This document shows positions 60,727 through 64,000 of a stretch of 64,000 bases of DNA, piece after piece. The stretch covers positions 164,105-228,104 of the forward strand of contig JAFKKH010000009.1 in assembly GCA_017305665.1 (NCBI GenBank), written 5' to 3'. How positions within the stretch are numbered: position 1 is the first letter of the stretch; each line of letters begins with the position of its first letter. The stretch is from Hyphomicrobiales bacterium (GTDB taxonomy: Bacteria > Pseudomonadota > Alphaproteobacteria > Rhizobiales > Xanthobacteraceae). Under the pieces are notes generated by a model. It was not told the origin of the DNA and ran no database searches. It was given only the letters and a program-made list of their open reading frames with translations. Both the position numbers and the translations under genes were made by a program.

Positions 60727-61563
60727 TCAATTGAGCCAGAGACGCGGCAGCGGCACGGCGCTGGCGCGCTGGAGAACCGCCATCATGTCGGCACGCAGCG
60801 TCGCGCCATCCTGTGCGCAGAAGCGTGCCATTGCAAAACCGTTCCAGGCCGAAACTCCGACCTCGCCGCGAAACAGATCGGCCGCCTCGTGGATATGCGC
60901 GACGGCGGCTTCGTCGCCGGGCACGATCAGCGCCGTTCCGATCGCCGCGCCATTTTTTGCGACGGCGGACTTTGCCAGCATGCCGCCGATATCGCCGTCG
61001 AGTCGCACAGTTTCCGCGAACACCAGTTCGCCTCCGCGCCGCATCCGCCAGCGATCGGTCAAACTGCCGCAGGTCATCCGTTCGCCCATGGCGGTGCGGC
61101 CGAACACGACGATCTCGCACAGCAATAGCGACGCATCGGCCGCGAGGTCGATATCGATCCGGCGGGACATGCGCGCCTCGTCGAACAGGATGGTTTCCTG
61201 CGGCAGCCACGCCAGATGAGCGCCCGCATCCACTTTCAGAGCGATGTCCAGATGAGCGGACGGCCCATGCGAGCGATACACCTTCTCGGCCGCGGCGGTC
61301 GTCACCGCCAGCCGGGCGTTGTTCCGGACCGCGAGGTCGATCTCGAAACGGTCGCCGCCCGCGATCCCGCCGGCCGTATTCACAAACACTGCCGACAGTC
61401 CCGCCGCCTCCGGCGACGGAAACCGCACCCGCAGCGAACCCGACTCATGCAGATCGCCGCGGCGCGTCACGACATCACGCGCGTGCACCTCGAAGGCCAC
61501 CGTGCCGCGCGCCCGGTTGGCCGCGAAAACCCCTAACGCGGTATCGGTCGTATCGATCAGCAT
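60727..61563 (-). CDS. ureD: Urease accessory protein UreD
   Basis: 278-residue scaffold for UreF and UreG during urease activation. SPEAAGLSAVFVNTAGGIAGGDRFEIDLAV, TTAAAEKVYRSHG and LPQETILFDEARMSRRIDIDLAADASLLLCEIVVFGRTAMGE are family signatures. The ATG at 61563 is used; the frame extends to 61620 with a non-conserved peptide. First gene of the urease operon, downstream of urtE. Confidence 0.94.
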   Translation of the reverse strand: MLIDTTDTALGVFAANRARGTVAFEVHARDVVTRRGDLHESGSLRVRFPSPEAAGLSAVFVNTAGGIAGGDRFEIDLAVRNNARLAVTTAAAEKVYRSHGPSAHLDIALKVDAGAHLAWLPQETILFDEARMSRRIDIDLAADASLLLCEIVVFGRTAMGERMTCGSLTDRWRMRRGGELVFAETVRLDGDIGGMLAKSAVAKNGAAIGTALIVPGDEAAVAHIHEAADLFRGEVGVSAWNGFAMARFCAQDGATLRADMMAVLQRASAVPLPRLWLN

Positions 61564-61642
61564 TTGCCTCCCGGCCGCGACCTGTATCGATCGCTTTCCC
61601 ACATCCCAAACGTGGCCCAAATCACCCTGTTTGACAACGCGC

Positions 61643-62338
61643 TTACAATGCCATGGCCCGGCTGATCTCGCCGGGATCGAGATTGCCGCGGTCGCAGGTG
61701 AACTTCACCGCACCGCGGTCCATGACGGCAAAATGGTCACCAAGCTCGCAGGCGAAATCGAGATACTGCTCGACCAAAACGATGGCGATGTTGCCGAGGT
61801 TGCGCAGGTACGAAATGGCGCGGCCGATATCCTTGATGATCGACGGTTGAATCCCCTCGGTCGGCTCGTCGAGCAACAGCAGTTTCGGCCGCATCACCAG
61901 CGCCCGCCCGATCGCAAGTTGCTGTTGCTGGCCGCCCGAGAGGTCGCCGCCGCGCCGCCCGAGCATGGATTGCAGCACTGGAAACAACGAAAACACATCG
62001 TCGGGAATGCTGCGGTCGCCGCGCTTGAGCGGTCCGAAGCCGGTCTTCAGGTTTTCTTCCACCGTCAGCAGCGGGAATATCTCGCGCCCCTGCGGCACGA
62101 AGCCGATGCCCTTGCGCGCCCGCTCGTAAGGCTTGAGATCTGCGAGATCGGCTCCGTCGAACGTGATCGCGCCGGATGCGATCGGATATTGCCCGACCAA
62201 TGCCCGCAACAGACTGGTCTTGCCGACCCCGTTGCGGCCAAGCACGCAGGTCACCTTGCCCGGTTCGGCGGCGATCGAAACGCCGCGCAGCGCCTGTGCC
62301 GCGCCGTAGTACAGGCTGATGTTGTCGACGTTCAGCAT
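61643..62338 (-). CDS. urtE: Urea ABC transporter ATPase UrtE
   Basis: 231-residue LivF-like ATPase. Walker A LGRNGVGKTSLLRALVG, signature LSGGQQQQLAIGRAL, Walker B LLLLDEPTEGIQPSII. NVDNISLYYGAAQALRGVS at the start. It powers high-affinity urea import; the genes run urtC-urtD-urtE-ureDAB. Confidence 0.95.
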   Translation of the reverse strand: MLNVDNISLYYGAAQALRGVSIAAEPGKVTCVLGRNGVGKTSLLRALVGQYPIASGAITFDGADLADLKPYERARKGIGFVPQGREIFPLLTVEENLKTGFGPLKRGDRSIPDDVFSLFPVLQSMLGRRGGDLSGGQQQQLAIGRALVMRPKLLLLDEPTEGIQPSIIKDIGRAISYLRNLGNIAIVLVEQYLDFACELGDHFAVMDRGAVKFTCDRGNLDPGEISRAMAL

Positions 62339-62341
62339 CGG

Positions 62342-63103
<762 letters not shown>

Positions 63104-63107
63104 GGGT

Positions 63108-64000
63108 TCACTCCGCGAGGTGGGGCGCGATCGCCCCGTCTTCAACTGCCGCACTTGCCGCATCGACGGTCAGTTGCCGCTCCTTGCGGCCATCCCACCA
63201 CGCATGGAAGGTGCCGAGCAGCCCCTTCGGCAGCAGCAGGGTAACCAGCACGAACAGCGCGCCCAGCATGAACAGCCAGTACGGCGCCAGCACGCCAGAC
63301 GTGAAGAAGGTCTTGGCGTAGTTGACGACGATGGCACCGAGCGCAGCGCCAACCAGCGTGCCGCGACCGCCGACGGCCACCCAGATCACCGCTTCGATGG
63401 AATTGCCCGGCGCGAATTCGCTGGGATTGATGATGCCGACCTGCGGCACATAGAGCGCGCCGGCGACGCCTGCGATGCAGGCCGACAGGGTGAACACGAA
63501 CAACTTGTAGGACTCGACCCGGTAGCCGAGGAAACGCGTGCGGGACTCCGCATCGCGAATGGCGATCAGCACCTTGCCGAGCTTGGACGTCACCACCGCG
63601 CGGCAGATCAGGAACGCAACGATCAGCGCGAGGCAACTCGCCATGAACAGCGCGGCGCGCGTCCCGTCGGACTGGATATTGAAGCCGAGAATGTCCTTGA
63701 AATCTGTCAGCCCGTTGTTGCCGCCGAATCCGAAATCGTTGCGGAAGAAACCGAGCAGCAGCGCGTAGGTCATCGCCTGCGTGATGATCGAGAGATAGAC
63801 GCCGGTCACGCGCGAGCGGAAAGCGAACCAGCCGAACACGAACGCGAGCAACCCCGGCACCAACAGCACCATCAGCGCCGCGAACCAGAACATGTCGAAG
63901 CCGTACCAGTACCACGGCAGCTTCGGCCAGTTCAGGAACACCATGAAGTCAGGCAGGATCGGGTTGGCGTAGACGCCGCGGCTGCCGATCTGGCGCATCA
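63108..64000 (-). CDS. urtC: Urea ABC transporter permease UrtC (5' partial)
   Basis: C-terminal 296 or more residues of a LivM-like permease; the gene enters from the right edge. Multiple transmembrane helices, with the family block GFGGNNGLTDFKDILGF, the loop AIRDAESRTRFLGYRVESYKLFVFTLSACIAGVAGALYVPQVGIINPSEF and GRGTLVGAALGAIVVNYAKTFFT. The Met at 63998 is probably internal. Acidic C-terminal tail. Confidence 0.93.
   Translation of the reverse strand, partial: MRQIGSRGVYANPILPDFMVFLNWPKLPWYWYGFDMFWFAALMVLLVPGLLAFVFGWFAFRSRVTGVYLSIITQAMTYALLLGFFRNDFGFGGNNGLTDFKDILGFNIQSDGTRAALFMASCLALIVAFLICRAVVTSKLGKVLIAIRDAESRTRFLGYRVESYKLFVFTLSACIAGVAGALYVPQVGIINPSEFAPGNSIEAVIWVAVGGRGTLVGAALGAIVVNYAKTFFTSGVLAPYWLFMLGALFVLVTLLLPKGLLGTFHAWWDGRKERQLTVDAASAAVEDGAIAPHLAE

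Overview
The window is chromosomal DNA of an alphaproteobacterium of the Bradyrhizobium/Rhodopseudomonas/Tardiphaga group (Nitrobacteraceae). This rests on the high GC content, the DUF1465, DUF1192, DUF2849, DUF2865 and DUF3309 families, the PhyR-NepR-EcfG general stress locus, the ureDABCEFG plus urtCDE layout, and dispersed palindromes typical of this group. The assignment comes from family recognition, not from a database match.

Layout. 1-16.8 kb is ordinary core: a MotA/MotB-like pair, GNAT, an ABC exporter, ribosomal protein L31, an EamA permease, small DUF genes, a quinone oxidoreductase, a PAS-GGDEF-EAL protein, YqgE, a DsbD-alpha protein, a flippase, a 3-hydroxybutyrate dehydrogenase, a patatin and a CAP lipoprotein. 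16.8-28.7 kb is a sulfur assimilation island: sulfate uptake (sbp-cysTWA), sulfate activation (cysD-cysNC), APS/PAPS reduction (cysH), sulfite reduction (cysI-like) and siroheme synthesis (cysG). A strong inverted repeat lies between the divergent cysG and cysD operons, and four hairpin elements sit around sbp and cysH. 28.9-35.9 kb holds malate synthase G and small envelope or stress proteins, two of them behind perfect GGAAC-N16-CGTT (sigma EcfG) promoters.

36.1-51.2 kb is accessory DNA. A third perfect EcfG promoter drives a predicted 80-nt sRNA with a six-cytosine loop, resembling GsrN of Caulobacter. A 14.4-kb integrated element bounded by a 19-bp direct repeat has inserted at the terminator of this sRNA. 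The element carries a tyrosine integrase, an excisionase-like gene, a D5/SF3 replication helicase with an iteron array beside its 3' end, a run of tightly coupled small unknown genes, a ribbon-helix-helix regulator, a phage tape-measure protein, another virion-like protein and an orphan Flp pilin. It lacks terminase, portal and capsid, so it looks like a phage satellite rather than a prophage. To its right is the remnant of a second, related insertion. Removing both would put the sRNA next to phyR.

51.3-54.9 kb is the general stress response core: phyR, nepR, ecfG and a CHASE-like sensor kinase. 55.1-64 kb is urea metabolism: urease and its accessory genes, with a DUF559 endonuclease in terminal inverted repeats inside the operon and two small monooxygenase paralogues, followed by the end of a urea ABC transporter operon (urtC partial, urtD, urtE).
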